Shown one piece after another: positions 1-9,739 of a DNA stretch of 42,332 bases. Origin of the DNA: Bacteroidota bacterium (GTDB lineage Bacteria; Bacteroidota; Bacteroidia; NS11-12g; UBA955). Where the stretch lies: assembly GCA_016868785.1 (NCBI GenBank), contig VGFS01000017.1, forward strand, positions 1 to 42,332. Direction: 5' to 3'. The notes below the pieces were generated by a model. That model ran no database searches. It was not told the origin of the DNA and saw only the letters and a list, made by a program, of their open reading frames with translations. A program made the position numbers and the translations under genes. Numbering within the stretch: position 1 is the stretch's first letter; every line of letters starts with the position of its first letter.

Positions 1-65
1 TCATGTTGATTTTTTTTGGGGATGTCGGGGTTTGTGGTCTAAGCCAAGGGGCCAAAACGAATGTA

Positions 66-96
66 TTTGAAAAGTGCTTACTGTGATGTTTATTTG
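66..96 (+). promoter_or_regulatory. Putative promoter of the lipocalin-like lipoprotein gene
   Basis: TTTG at 66-69 is followed after 19 nt by TTTATTTG at 89-96. This matches the Bacteroidota -33/-7 pattern (TTTG, then TAnnTTTG) with one mismatch in the -7 box. The ATG follows 8 nt later, so the leader would be very short. Positions 1-65 hold nothing I can identify. Confidence 0.4.
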
Positions 97-104
97 CAGT
101 ACAT

Positions 105-593
105 ATGAAAAAGATGACTTTCAAATTAGGTACCTATGCAATGTTGGCTGTTGCGGGTATCTCTGTATTGGCTTTGGGTGGTTGTGAGGATGAGACTCCA
201 GCTCCGAAAGTGCCAACGACTTCTGAGAAAATTTGTGCAAACCAGTGGGAGATTGCTTCGATGCCCATAGAGCCCGCTTTGGATTTGGGTGGTGGTATCA
301 AACTGACCGACTACATGCAGATGATGCAAGATTGTGAGAAGGACAATTATTTGAAATTCTCCGATGTAAGCGGTGTGAAATCTTACATCACTTTCGAAGG
401 TTTGTTGAAGTGTGATCCTGCTGATCCCGATACTACGATGGGTGTTTGGGGTTTGAGCGCGGATGAAAAAACCTTTGATTTGGATGGTGATAAGTTCAAG
501 TTGGTGTTGATAGACGACAACAACATGCATGTTCGCATGGATAGTTTCTTGCAGAACTCAAGCATTACTTTCAAATTTAAAAAGAGACCTTAA
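105..593 (+). CDS. Lipocalin-like lipoprotein
   Basis: The 162-residue product begins with a lipoprotein signal peptide: Lys-Lys near the start, a hydrophobic stretch, then the lipobox LGGC with the lipidated Cys at residue 27. The mature part has a conserved-looking WEI near residue 48, a Cys-containing DCEKDN segment, and alternating strands ending in a short cationic tail. This layout resembles the small lipocalin-like lipoproteins common in Bacteroidota, in which an eight-stranded barrel sits on the periplasmic or outer membrane. That family assignment is from overall pattern only; the ligand is unknown. The gene is monocistronic, with its own promoter-like box upstream and a strong hairpin terminator at 610-648. 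Confidence 0.75.
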   Translation: MKKMTFKLGTYAMLAVAGISVLALGGCEDETPAPKVPTTSEKICANQWEIASMPIEPALDLGGGIKLTDYMQMMQDCEKDNYLKFSDVSGVKSYITFEGLLKCDPADPDTTMGVWGLSADEKTFDLDGDKFKLVLIDDNNMHVRMDSFLQNSSITFKFKKRP

Positions 594-609
594 CGGTTTC
601 TCAATAATC

Positions 610-648
610 AAAAAAGAGAGGGGGCGCATTGCGCCCCCTCTCTTTTTT
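610..648 (+). terminator. Intrinsic terminator of the lipoprotein gene
   Basis: A perfect 18-bp stem (610-627 with 631-648) with loop ATT. The outer pairs are A:T and the right arm ends in six T, so it reads as a terminator on the + strand and is symmetric enough to work on both strands. It starts 17 nt after the stop codon. Confidence 0.85.
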
Positions 649-712
649 GTGTCAACTAGATTCCAACGCATGGGGTACAAGGGCTCTGAGCGTTTTGGTT
701 TTTTACTCGGTG

Positions 713-738
713 CCCCCGCGCGGCAAGCCGCGCGGGGG
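713..738. promoter_or_regulatory. Perfect GC-only dyad abutting the guaB -33 box
   Basis: A 12-bp perfect inverted repeat (713-724 and 727-738) with an AA centre, made only of G and C. It has no T-tract, so it is not an ordinary terminator. It ends one base before the TTTG at 740-743 that looks like the guaB -33 element, so it may be an operator, a cruciform-prone insulator, or a remnant of a GC-rich repeat family. Confidence 0.55.
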
Positions 739-739
739 A

Positions 740-771
740 TTTGTAAATATGGATGCAAAACGCTATCTTTG
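740..771 (+). promoter_or_regulatory. guaB promoter (TTTG-N20-TATCTTTG)
   Basis: TTTG at 740-743 and TATCTTTG at 764-771 are separated by 20 nt, an exact match to the Bacteroidota housekeeping promoter. It gives a leader of about 40 nt before the guaB ATG at 817. The leader is pyrimidine-rich and has no Shine-Dalgarno sequence. Confidence 0.85.
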
Positions 772-816
772 CACTGTAAATAACCCATCTACTTTCTACT
801 TCTAATCGTTATTTGC

Positions 817-2289
817 ATGTCTCTCCAAAACAATTCCAAAATCCCCCTTGAAGGTCTCACGTTTGATGATGTCCTCGTAGTTCCTCGTTACTCAGAAGTA
901 TTGCCCCGCGATGTAAACACATCGGTGCAACTGACGCGCAAACTGCGTTTGAATATTCCTATCATGTCGGCCGCTATGGACACCGTTACCGAGAGCGGAA
1001 TGGCCATCGCCATCGCCCGTGAGGGAGGCATTGGAATCATCCACAAGAACATGACCATCGCCCGTCAGGCCGAAGAAGTCAAAAAAGTAAAACGCTCAGA
1101 AAGTGGCATGATCATGGAGCCCTTAACCCTCAGCGCTGAGGCGAGCTTACAGGAAGCCGTGAACTTGATGCGCGATCATCGCATTGGTGGCATTCCCGTG
1201 GTTGACAACAACAATGTACTTAAAGGTATTATCACCAACCGCGATTTGCGTTTTGAGAAAAATCTCGACAAAAAAGTGAGTGAGGTAATGACCAAAGACA
1301 ACCTCATTACCGCTGAGTTGGGCACCGACCTTAAGGGTGCCCAAGCCATTTTGGAGAAGTATAAAATTGAGAAATTGCCCATCGTAGATGCCAACAACAA
1401 ATTGGTGGGGTTGATTACCTTCAAAGACATTCAAAAAGTTAAAAATCACCCCAAAGCTTGTAAAGATTCTCACGGTCGTTTGGTCGTAGGTGCTGCTGTG
1501 GGTGTAACCGCTGATACCTTGGAGCGCATAGGTGCTTTGGTGGCTGTTGGGGTGGATGTGATTGCCATTGATACGGCACACGGTCATTCAAAAGGGGTTA
1601 TCGATGAAGTGAAGCGTGTGAAAGCGGCTTTCCCTGAATTGCAAATCATTGCTGGTAATATTGCCACAGGAGCGGCCGCGAAGGCCTTGGCCGAAGCGGG
1701 CGCGGATGCCGTAAAAGTAGGTGTAGGTCCTGGCAGTATTTGTACTACACGCATTATCGCCGGTATCGGAATGCCTCAGTTAACTGCATTGATGGAAGCA
1801 GCACAAGCCCTTGAAGGTACGGGTGTTCCTGTGATTGCCGACGGTGGAATCCGCTATAGCGGGGATATCGTGAAAGCCCTCGTTGCCGGAGCCAATGTCA
1901 TCATGGCAGGCGGTTTGTTTGCGGGTACCGAAGAAGCCCCAGGAGAAACTACTTTCTTCGAAGGTCGAAAAGTGAAGAGTTATCGTGGTATGGGCAGTAT
2001 CGAAGCGATGAAAGATGGTTCCAAAGACCGATACTTCCAAGATGCAGAGGAAGAAGTGGCCAAATTGGTCCCCGAAGGCATCGTGGGTTCTGTGGCATAT
2101 AAAGGTCAAGTTGCCGAAGTATTGTACCAATTGGTGGGTGGAATTCGCGCCGGTATGGGCTATTGTGGTTCTGCTACCATCGATGAGCTTCAAACGTCGA
2201 AATTTGTTCGCATCACCAATGCGGGTATGCGCGAAAGCCATCCCCATGATGTGGCCATTACCCGTGAAGCCCCCAATTACAGTCGTTAA
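817..2289 (+). CDS. guaB: IMP dehydrogenase
   Basis: Catalyses NAD-dependent oxidation of IMP to XMP, the committed step of GMP synthesis, in the cytosol. The 490-residue length is typical. The N-terminus carries the conserved [17 protein letters not shown]. Two CBS domains occupy about residues 97-208 and form the regulatory Bateman module. The catalytic loop [11 protein letters not shown] places the nucleophilic Cys at residue 309, preceded by the IDTAHGH strand. The C-terminal flap includes the RGMGS and MGYCG segments. The start is fixed by homology and by the promoter 45 nt upstream. No terminator is obvious before the next gene. Confidence 0.98.
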   Translation: MSLQNNSKIPLEGLTFDDVLVVPRYSEVLPRDVNTSVQLTRKLRLNIPIMSAAMDTVTESGMAIAIAREGGIGIIHKNMTIARQAEEVKKVKRSESGMIMEPLTLSAEASLQEAVNLMRDHRIGGIPVVDNNNVLKGIITNRDLRFEKNLDKKVSEVMTKDNLITAELGTDLKGAQAILEKYKIEKLPIVDANNKLVGLITFKDIQKVKNHPKACKDSHGRLVVGAAVGVTADTLERIGALVAVGVDVIAIDTAHGHSKGVIDEVKRVKAAFPELQIIAGNIATGAAAKALAEAGADAVKVGVGPGSICTTRIIAGIGMPQLTALMEAAQALEGTGVPVIADGGIRYSGDIVKALVAGANVIMAGGLFAGTEEAPGETTFFEGRKVKSYRGMGSIEAMKDGSKDRYFQDAEEEVAKLVPEGIVGSVAYKGQVAEVLYQLVGGIRAGMGYCGSATIDELQTSKFVRITNAGMRESHPHDVAITREAPNYSR

Positions 2290-2361
2290 GTCGCTGTTTT
2301 TTAGAACGCCCTTTCTTCGTCGCTGCGCTCTGCAGTTTCAATTACAACGATCATTAACGGG

Positions 2362-2391
2362 TTTGATTCCTTTGTGGCCGTTGTATCTTTG
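2362..2391 (+). promoter_or_regulatory. Promoter of the EEP-fold lipoprotein gene
   Basis: TTTG at 2362-2365 and TATCTTTG at 2384-2391 are separated by 18 nt. The ATG at 2396 starts only 4 nt after the -7 box, so the transcript probably begins at or next to the start codon. Confidence 0.75.
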
Positions 2392-2395
2392 TGGC

Positions 2396-3583
2396 ATGTT
2401 ACGCTGTAATAGTCGTCGGTCGACAATGATTGTCCTCCTTTCATTGATGTTGCTTGGGTTTTCTGCCTGTGGTTCGTTGGGTAGTAACAAGCACCGTTTG
2501 AAAGTTGCCCCTGAGCCCCCGTACCCCGGGGAGATTTACGATGTACAATCGACTGATGTTAAGGTGGCGCCATTTCGCGTTGCCTTTTATAATTTGGAAA
2601 ATCTGTTTGATACGATTGATGGTCCGAACGACGATGCCGAATTTCTTCCCAATGCTGAAAACCGATGGAATACCCAGCGGTATGAGAACAAATTGAATAA
2701 TATGGCGAAGGTGATCGACAGTATTTCGCCAGACATTTTGGGGGTGGTGGAAGTGGAGAATGCTTTTGTGTTGGAAGATTTGTGCAAACATTGCGTGAGC
2801 ATGATGGCTGGAGATAGCCGTAACAACCCAACCGAAATTGATCGCAGGCCTATGGGTTCTCATTATGAGATTGTACATCGGGAGTCGCCCGACGCCCGGG
2901 GGATTGATGTGGCCTTGTTGTACAACCGAAAGAAATTTTATACCTCAGGGGTTTATACAACCCCAGTTACGCTGCCCGATGGCTACAAAACGCGCGATAT
3001 TTTGCGGGTGCATTTGGTGGAGCGAGTTACCGGCGATTCGTTGGCGATATTCGTGAACCATTGGCCCAGCAGGCGGGGCGGCGCGGCCAGTGCGGCAAGC
3101 CGCATGGCCGCCGCCGCTTCCCTCGCACAAACCCTGCAAAACAACCCAACCATCCCCGCCAATTACCTGCTGATGGGCGACTTTAACGATGATCCTGAAG
3201 ACCCATCCATTACCGAAGGACTTCATGCGGGCGATGAATATCACTCCATCGTCAATTTGGCCTTTACCGCCCGTGCCGCTGATAGCACCTTGGGCACATT
3301 GGCCTGGCACACCGGGTGGAATATGTTCGATCAAATCATGCTCAGCCGACCCCTGTATTATGCCAACCTCCATCGACATGATGGACTGGCCAATGCCAGC
3401 GATGCCACCCATATCGAACAGCAGCCCCATATCAACGTTTACAAACGCCCCTGGATGCTGCAACATGATGGAAACAAATACGATGGCTGGCCACTGCGAA
3501 CCTTCGCCGGAAAAAAATACACGAACGGTTTTTCTGATCACCTGCCGGTGTACACCGATATCGTTCTCGTGCATCGCCATTGA
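2396..3583 (+). CDS. Endonuclease/exonuclease/phosphatase-family lipoprotein
   Basis: A 395-residue exported protein of the EEP superfamily (DNase I-like metal-dependent phosphodiesterases). It starts with a basic n-region (three Arg in the first eight residues), a hydrophobic core and the lipobox GFSAC (Cys25). Fold motifs follow in order: FYNLENLFD near 64-72 with the metal-binding Asn/Glu, DILGVVEVEN near 113-122, FVNHWPSRRGG, the GDFNDDPED catalytic loop, and the C-terminal FSDHLPVY with the catalytic Asp-His. Substrate (DNA, RNA or phospholipid) cannot be told. The start at 2396 is preferred over the ATG at 2426 because only the former gives the positively charged n-region of a signal peptide. 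In-frame codons upstream of 2396 overlap guaB and are not part of the gene. Confidence 0.85.
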   Translation: MLRCNSRRSTMIVLLSLMLLGFSACGSLGSNKHRLKVAPEPPYPGEIYDVQSTDVKVAPFRVAFYNLENLFDTIDGPNDDAEFLPNAENRWNTQRYENKLNNMAKVIDSISPDILGVVEVENAFVLEDLCKHCVSMMAGDSRNNPTEIDRRPMGSHYEIVHRESPDARGIDVALLYNRKKFYTSGVYTTPVTLPDGYKTRDILRVHLVERVTGDSLAIFVNHWPSRRGGAASAASRMAAAASLAQTLQNNPTIPANYLLMGDFNDDPEDPSITEGLHAGDEYHSIVNLAFTARAADSTLGTLAWHTGWNMFDQIMLSRPLYYANLHRHDGLANASDATHIEQQPHINVYKRPWMLQHDGNKYDGWPLRTFAGKKYTNGFSDHLPVYTDIVLVHRH

Positions 3584-3620
3584 TTGATGCCAAAACGATA
3601 ATTTGAATCTGTGTTTCAAT

Positions 3621-3653
3621 AAAAAGGGGCTGAGAAATACTCAGCCCCTTTTT
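3621..3653. terminator. Bidirectional terminator between the EEP lipoprotein gene and pyrG
   Basis: A 14-bp stem (3621-3634 with 3640-3653) with loop AAATA, flanked by A5 on the left and T5 on the right. It sits between two convergent genes and can terminate both. Confidence 0.85.
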
Positions 3654-3677
3654 ATTGGGTAGAAAAATCGAATGCGA

Positions 3678-5429
<1,752 letters not shown>

Positions 5430-5442
5430 TTAGCGCAAAACC

Positions 5443-6516
5443 TTATTTTACTGAAATCAATTCGGTGTCGAAAATCAACGTTGCATTGGGAGGAATCACC
5501 CCGCCTGCACCGCGTTTTCCGTAGCCCAAGTTCGAAGGAATGATCAACTTGTATTTGGCGCCTTCACTCATCAACGCAATGCCTTCGTCCCATCCTGGGA
5601 TGACTTGGCCAAGGCCCAATTTGAACTCAATGGGCTGACCCCGTTTGAATGAATTGTCGAACTCTTGTCCGTTGTCCAACTTGCCCGCATAGTGCACGGC
5701 AACGGTTTTGCTAGCCACTGCTTGAGCGCCGGTTCCTGCTTGCTCTACAACATACCACAAACCCGATTTGGTTCTTTGTGCTGTTGGATAGTTGGTTTTA
5801 ACCCAAGTTTCAAATCCTGCAGATGCCGCTTTGATTGCTTCTTCGGCGCGCGCAGCAGCGCTCGCTTTCAACTTTTGGAAGGTAGCATCATCGGCAACAT
5901 AGGCCTTCGCTTCTTTTCCTTTGCGGATGATCTTTACAGAAGTCAATATGTCGTCTTGCTTGATTGCATTCACCACTTCTTGACCGGTAATCACTTTGCC
6001 AAAAACCGTGTGCGCATCATCCAACCAGGGGGTAGCCACGTGGGTAATGAAAAATTGTGAACCGTTGGTGCCGGGACCTGCATTGGCCATAGACAATACG
6101 CCCGGACCTACATGCTTCAACGTAGGAACGAACTCGTCATCGAACTGATATCCAGGTCCGCCAGTACCGTTCCCTGCGGGGTCTCCCCCTTGGATCATGA
6201 AGTTGTCGATCACGCGGTGAAATTTCAACCCGTCGTAAAATGGGGTTCCCAACGGTTTGGCACTGTTGGTGATTTTTCCTTCCGCCAATCCTACGAAGTT
6301 GCAGACGGTAAGGGGTGTTTCTTTGTAGTGCAATTGCAATAAAATGGTGCCTTTGCTGGTTTCCATTGCGGCATAAAGGCCGTCGGCCAAAGCCGGCTCG
6401 CCATCGAGTTCTAAATGCTGGTTATCCATGTTTGAGTTGTTTGTATGATTGGAGCCCGAAGCGAAGCTGAGGGCGCTCACTGCCATCGCAGCAAATGAAA
6501 GTGCGGTATGTTTCAT
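5443..6516 (-). CDS. Exported cyclophilin-FKBP fusion peptidyl-prolyl isomerase
   Basis: A 357-residue protein with two unrelated prolyl-isomerase folds in one chain. Residues 1-20 look like a Sec signal peptide, implying periplasmic folding of envelope proteins. The cyclophilin domain (about 45-198) has FHRVI with the catalytic Arg101, the [12 protein letters not shown] loop, GSQFFI (152-157) and [11 protein letters not shown]. An Ala/Glu-rich helix (about 212-235) links it to an FKBP domain (about 249-357) with [23 protein letters not shown] and the [14 protein letters not shown] flap. Fusions in this order are known from flavobacteria as dual-family immunophilins. The start is set by an ATGA overlap with the upstream gene's stop, so the two genes are translationally coupled. 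Confidence 0.93.
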   Translation of the reverse strand: MKHTALSFAAMAVSALSFASGSNHTNNSNMDNQHLELDGEPALADGLYAAMETSKGTILLQLHYKETPLTVCNFVGLAEGKITNSAKPLGTPFYDGLKFHRVIDNFMIQGGDPAGNGTGGPGYQFDDEFVPTLKHVGPGVLSMANAGPGTNGSQFFITHVATPWLDDAHTVFGKVITGQEVVNAIKQDDILTSVKIIRKGKEAKAYVADDATFQKLKASAAARAEEAIKAASAGFETWVKTNYPTAQRTKSGLWYVVEQAGTGAQAVASKTVAVHYAGKLDNGQEFDNSFKRGQPIEFKLGLGQVIPGWDEGIALMSEGAKYKLIIPSNLGYGKRGAGGVIPPNATLIFDTELISVK

Positions 6517-6866
6517 GTCGTTTGAATTATTTCTCGGGTTTTCTTTGGCAATTTCTGTACCACAATGTCGTAACTGTGTTGAATGAGTTCTGCAACAAAT
6601 GATTGCGGCAATCCATCCAAGTGAATGTCGTTCCAATGGGTTTTGTTCATGTGAAAGGCTCCGGTAATTTGTGGATAGGATTCACGCAGTGTCAGGGCTC
6701 TTTCTGGGTCGCATTTTAAAGCGATGTGATCGAAGGCTTGGATATCGCCCAAGCAAAACATCTTTCCCGCGACTTTCCAAACCAAGGTGGTTTCATCGAA
6801 AGGGAACTCCGCTGTAACCACGGGTTTTGACTCGCAGAATTCGCTGATCCAAGAAAATTGATCCAT
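6513..6866 (-). CDS. MmcQ/YjbR-family protein
   Basis: A 117-residue cytosolic protein of the YjbR (DUF419, CyaY-like double-wing) family. Supporting features are an N-terminal [23 protein letters not shown]-like strand pair, the KCDP segment near residue 52, the [14 protein letters not shown] motif near 73-86, and the closing helix with [12 protein letters not shown]. Family members are thought to bind DNA or act as small adaptors, and no enzymatic role is established. Its TGA overlaps the ATG of the immunophilin gene by four bases, suggesting a two-gene operon, although a functional link to prolyl isomerisation is not obvious. Confidence 0.85.
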   Translation of the reverse strand: MDQFSWISEFCESKPVVTAEFPFDETTLVWKVAGKMFCLGDIQAFDHIALKCDPERALTLRESYPQITGAFHMNKTHWNDIHLDGLPQSFVAELIQHSYDIVVQKLPKKTREIIQTT

Positions 6867-6888
6867 GATGTGGGAAAATCGGGGACTA

Positions 6889-6896
6889 CAAATCTA
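6889..6896 (-). promoter_or_regulatory. -7 box of the yjbR-immunophilin operon
   Basis: TAGATTTG on the minus strand, 22 nt before the ATG at 6866. Together with the + strand box at 6908-6915 it forms a compact divergent promoter pair. Confidence 0.6.
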
Positions 6897-6907
6897 ACAC
6901 AGGCCGT

Positions 6908-6915
6908 TAATTTTG
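6908..6915 (+). promoter_or_regulatory. -7 box of the YwqK-repeat gene
   Basis: TAATTTTG on the + strand, 16 nt before the ATG at 6932, implying a leader of roughly ten bases. No convincing -33 element is visible. Confidence 0.5.
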
Positions 6916-6931
6916 AAAAAAAATTAATTTC

Positions 6932-8167
6932 ATGAAACGCCATTTCATCTTCAGTTTCCTTCTTGTGCTCGTTGGAATGTCCATGGCCCAAACCCCGCAA
7001 AACGGATCGATGTCACCAACCGGTCAGAGTCGCGAGGAATTGGCGCAAGATCTCGCCTTGGCAAAATCCATGTCAGCGGCATCAAAGGTTGGCAAGGCCA
7101 AGCCGGTAAAATCGGACATTATCTCTGAGCCCGTGCGCAAAATTTTGGCCTCGGCATTGGAGATGCGAAACGACATTGCCTACGCGCCAGTGAAGCAAGG
7201 AAAAGAGATTGTGGGAATGGCTCCTTTTACCGGAATTGCCTTGGTGATGTGGCCCAATAACCGCGTGTACACTGAGCAAGGGTATGTCAATGGGTTGAAG
7301 CAAGGGAAATACCAAGAAAATACCGAAAAGGGCATCTTTGTGGCCAGCGAAACATGGGCCAATGGCAAGAAAAATGGGCTTTTTCAATATGCCGATGAAA
7401 AAACAGGCATTGTTGTGGCTTCGGGAGAATTCCTCGACGATAGCTTACACAATGTTGTAAAAGGCTTCTATTTGAATGGCGTTACCCAATACAGCAAGCA
7501 CTACAATCGAGGGGTGAGAAATGGCGAGTCTATCAGCTACTACGACAATGGTAAAACGGAGCAAATCGCCACGTTTGTGAATGATGTGCCTAACGGGCCG
7601 GTGATCGCGTTTTATCCAGATTCCGTGCTGCGATACATCAAAGAATACAAAATGGGTGTGCCCAACGGTCGTTTTTACCTGTTCCATCGCAATGGATGTG
7701 CGGCCAGCGAAGATTACTATAAAAACGGGGAGCACGACAGTATATCCCGCGTTTGGGATGCCGTTAGCTGTAATTTAATCGCCGAGTCTTCTTGGAGTAA
7801 TGGCAAAAAACATAGGGCGTTTGTACAGTACAATGCCTTTGGCGATACGCTTCGAATTGAAAATTATTACAATGGATTGCTCGAAGGTCGTTTTGTAGAG
7901 GTGAGAGAGGTGCCCAACGAGGCTACCAAGCGTATCGAACTGAAAATCGAATCGGAAGGGGTGTACCGCGATGGTTTGAAATACGGTCCCTGGAAACACG
8001 GCATGGTGAGTCATTATCAGCAGCGCGAAGGGACCTATGACGATGACGGTGAAATGGTAGGCGAATGGCTATTCTACGACAATCAAGGATTGCCGCTGTT
8101 GAAGCAAACCTATGACATCGAAGGAAATTTGGTGAAGGAAAAGTATATCAAGGTTAAAAAGAAATAA
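6932..8167 (+). CDS. Secreted YwqK/MORN-type repeat protein
   Basis: A 411-residue protein with a clear signal peptide (residues 1-19, ending SMA before QTP) and no lipobox. After a Lys-rich linker it carries about eight repeats of 20-25 residues with the pattern of an N-G or D-G turn, then aromatic strands, e.g. YVNGLKQGKY, NRGVRNGESISYY, KMGVPNGRFYLF, RDGLKYGPWKH and MVGEWLFYDNQG. These are the MORN/YwqK-like (toxin_YwqK antitoxin) repeats that form an elongated beta sheet and are widespread in secreted Bacteroidota proteins. The function here is unknown; a structural or protein-binding role at the cell surface is an inference. The tail KVKKK is basic, with no type IX sorting domain. Confidence 0.85.
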   Translation: MKRHFIFSFLLVLVGMSMAQTPQNGSMSPTGQSREELAQDLALAKSMSAASKVGKAKPVKSDIISEPVRKILASALEMRNDIAYAPVKQGKEIVGMAPFTGIALVMWPNNRVYTEQGYVNGLKQGKYQENTEKGIFVASETWANGKKNGLFQYADEKTGIVVASGEFLDDSLHNVVKGFYLNGVTQYSKHYNRGVRNGESISYYDNGKTEQIATFVNDVPNGPVIAFYPDSVLRYIKEYKMGVPNGRFYLFHRNGCAASEDYYKNGEHDSISRVWDAVSCNLIAESSWSNGKKHRAFVQYNAFGDTLRIENYYNGLLEGRFVEVREVPNEATKRIELKIESEGVYRDGLKYGPWKHGMVSHYQQREGTYDDDGEMVGEWLFYDNQGLPLLKQTYDIEGNLVKEKYIKVKKK

Positions 8168-8179
8168 AGCGTGTCTGCG

Positions 8180-8815
8180 ATGATTGAGCCATTTGTGCTG
8201 GGATTAACCGGGTTGTCGGGTGCGGGCAAAACCTATTATGTGGAGGCGTTGAAAAAGGCGCTGGGCGATAAAGTAACGGTGGTGGGGTTTGACGATTACT
8301 ACAAGCCTTTGGAAATGCAACACATTGATGCCCATGGCGAGGCCAACTATGATCTGCCATCGGCCTTGTTTTCGGAGCGTTTTCACGAAGATTTGTTGAA
8401 TTTGATTGCCTACAAACCTGTGGTGATTAAAAAATACCAATTCGAGAATTACGACGCCCCAGAGCAGACAGAAATTGTGAATCCCGCCCCAATTTTGTTG
8501 GTAGAGGGGTTGTTTGTGATGGATTATTCCGCCGTGGATTCGCTGTTGAATTACCGAATTTTTGTGGATTGCGACTTAGACTTGTGTTTTAACCGACGGA
8601 TAGAGCGAGATATCCGTGAAAGAGGGATCCCAATGAAGCGCAGTTTGCACCAATGGGAGCATCATGTGATGCCCGCCTACAACAATCATATTTTGCCGCA
8701 CCGCAATCGCTGCGATTTGGTGATTCAAAACAATGGTCCTGCCGATGAAAATGTGGCCACCATCGTTGAACACATTCGCACACACGCCCATCCATCGGTG
8801 TTGGCAGCGCTCTAA
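8180..8815 (+). CDS. udk: Uridine kinase family protein
   Basis: A cytosolic P-loop kinase of 211 residues that phosphorylates uridine/cytidine in pyrimidine salvage. Walker A is GLSGAGKT (11-18). The FDDYYKP segment (37-43) is the substrate-side loop of uridine and phosphoribulokinases, LVEGLFVM (108-114) is the strand carrying a conserved Glu, and CDLDLCFNRRIERDIRERG contains the LID arginines. The ATG at 8180 is chosen. A GTG three codons upstream (8171) is also in frame and only three bases after the preceding stop, so either may be used. The closeness to the repeat-protein gene suggests co-transcription. The 3' end overlaps the convergent phosphoesterase gene by four bases. Confidence 0.88.
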   Translation: MIEPFVLGLTGLSGAGKTYYVEALKKALGDKVTVVGFDDYYKPLEMQHIDAHGEANYDLPSALFSERFHEDLLNLIAYKPVVIKKYQFENYDAPEQTEIVNPAPILLVEGLFVMDYSAVDSLLNYRIFVDCDLDLCFNRRIERDIRERGIPMKRSLHQWEHHVMPAYNNHILPHRNRCDLVIQNNGPADENVATIVEHIRTHAHPSVLAAL

Positions 8816-9327
8816 TTGAGTGAGTCGATTTCGATGATTTCGGAGCCCCTGAGTTGGGTGTCGTAGAGTGCATAGGTGGCAGTACCCATGATTCCACCAA
8901 CCTCGCCGGGGTTGAGGAGCAGGGCATTGCCGAATTTTTGTCGGTGTACTTTGTGTGAATGTCCAAAGCAAACCACATCAAACCAGCCAGTTTTTACCAT
9001 GGCTTTTGCGTAGAAATGGTAGTGGGTAACACCGAAGCGGATGCCATCGATTTCGAGTAAACAGTCTTCGTCGCCAATATATTCGCCATACAATTTGATG
9101 TTGGGAAATTGAGCAGCGATTTGGGTGAGTTTGAAACAGTCGCCATCGTTGTTGCCCCAAACGGCGTGAATGGTTAATCCGGTGGCGCCAAGTTGCTTCA
9201 TCACGAACGGTGCACAAAAGTCTCCACAGCAAATGACGGTTTGGATGCCGCGGGCTTTGATTTGGTCGGTTACTGTTTGCAGATTTTTAAGATTGTCGTG
9301 AATGTCAGACAGAATGGCAATTTCCAT
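8812..9327 (-). CDS. Metallophosphoesterase, YfcE/MJ0936 family
   Basis: A 171-residue single-domain phosphodiesterase of the calcineurin-like superfamily. All metal-ligand motifs are present: D8-x-H10 in LSDIHD, G35-D36 in CCGDFC, GNND (58-61), His102/His104 in VTHYH, and GHSH (122-125). Small proteins of this type hydrolyse phosphodiesters such as bis-p-nitrophenyl phosphate in vitro, and their cellular substrate is generally unsettled. It is monocistronic, convergent to udk (tail overlap of four bases) and divergent from the ferredoxin gene. Confidence 0.9.
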   Translation of the reverse strand: MEIAILSDIHDNLKNLQTVTDQIKARGIQTVICCGDFCAPFVMKQLGATGLTIHAVWGNNDGDCFKLTQIAAQFPNIKLYGEYIGDEDCLLEIDGIRFGVTHYHFYAKAMVKTGWFDVVCFGHSHKVHRQKFGNALLLNPGEVGGIMGTATYALYDTQLRGSEIIEIDSLN

Positions 9328-9371
9328 GGATTTGTGTGTTAAAATTTGGGTCGAAGTTACTGAAAGGGTGT

Positions 9372-9379
9372 TAACTTTG
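9372..9379 (+). promoter_or_regulatory. -7 box of the ferredoxin-to-symporter operon
   Basis: TAACTTTG on the + strand, 10 nt before the ATG at 9390. A TTTG at 9345-9348 is a possible -33 element but sits 23 nt away, slightly too far. No other promoter-like box or hairpin was seen between here and 15073. Confidence 0.6.
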
Positions 9380-9389
9380 TGATAGAATT

Positions 9390-9737
9390 ATGGCAATTAT
9401 CATCACAGAAGAGTGCATCAACTGCGGGGCTTGCGAGCCGGAATGTCCGAACAACGCCATTTATGAACCAGGCGTGGAGTGGGCCATAGCGGATGGTACC
9501 GAAGTTACGGGGGAGTTTTTATTGGCCAGCGGTGCGTTGGTTGATGTAAATACGAAGTTTGCGCCTGTAAGTCAGGAGGTATATTTTATCGTGCCCGACA
9601 AATGCACGGAGTGCACAGGGTTTCACGAGGAGCCTCAATGCGCGGCGGTTTGTCCGGTAGATTGTTGCGTTCCAGACCCCGATCACGTTGAGAGTAAGGC
9701 GGTTTTATTGGATCGCAAAGAGCGATTGCATTTGTAA
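9390..9737 (+). CDS. 2[4Fe-4S] ferredoxin, Alvin-like
   Basis: A 115-residue cytosolic electron carrier. The first cluster motif is C9-x2-C12-x2-C15-x3-C19-P. The second is C72-x2-C75-x8-C84-x3-C88-P, followed by Cys92-Cys93. The eight-residue spacer inside the second motif is the hallmark of the low-potential Alvin (Allochromatium) type ferredoxins. About 50 residues separate the two motifs, longer than in classic clostridial ferredoxins, and the insert (about 25-65) is acidic and strand-like. The gene is first in a run of five tightly packed genes, with 2 nt to the next start. Why a ferredoxin should lead a cell-wall peptidase is unclear. Confidence 0.92.
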   Translation: MAIIITEECINCGACEPECPNNAIYEPGVEWAIADGTEVTGEFLLASGALVDVNTKFAPVSQEVYFIVPDKCTECTGFHEEPQCAAVCPVDCCVPDPDHVESKAVLLDRKERLHL

Positions 9738-9739
9738 CG

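Noticed and set aside
529-783. Open frame spanning the 610-648 and 713-738 hairpins
   Set aside because: Its translation is low-complexity readthrough of a terminator and a dyad, and it overlaps the end of the lipoprotein gene.
2015-2395. Upstream extension of the EEP lipoprotein frame into guaB
   Set aside because: It overlaps the guaB coding region in another frame and the promoter; the signal peptide begins at 2396.
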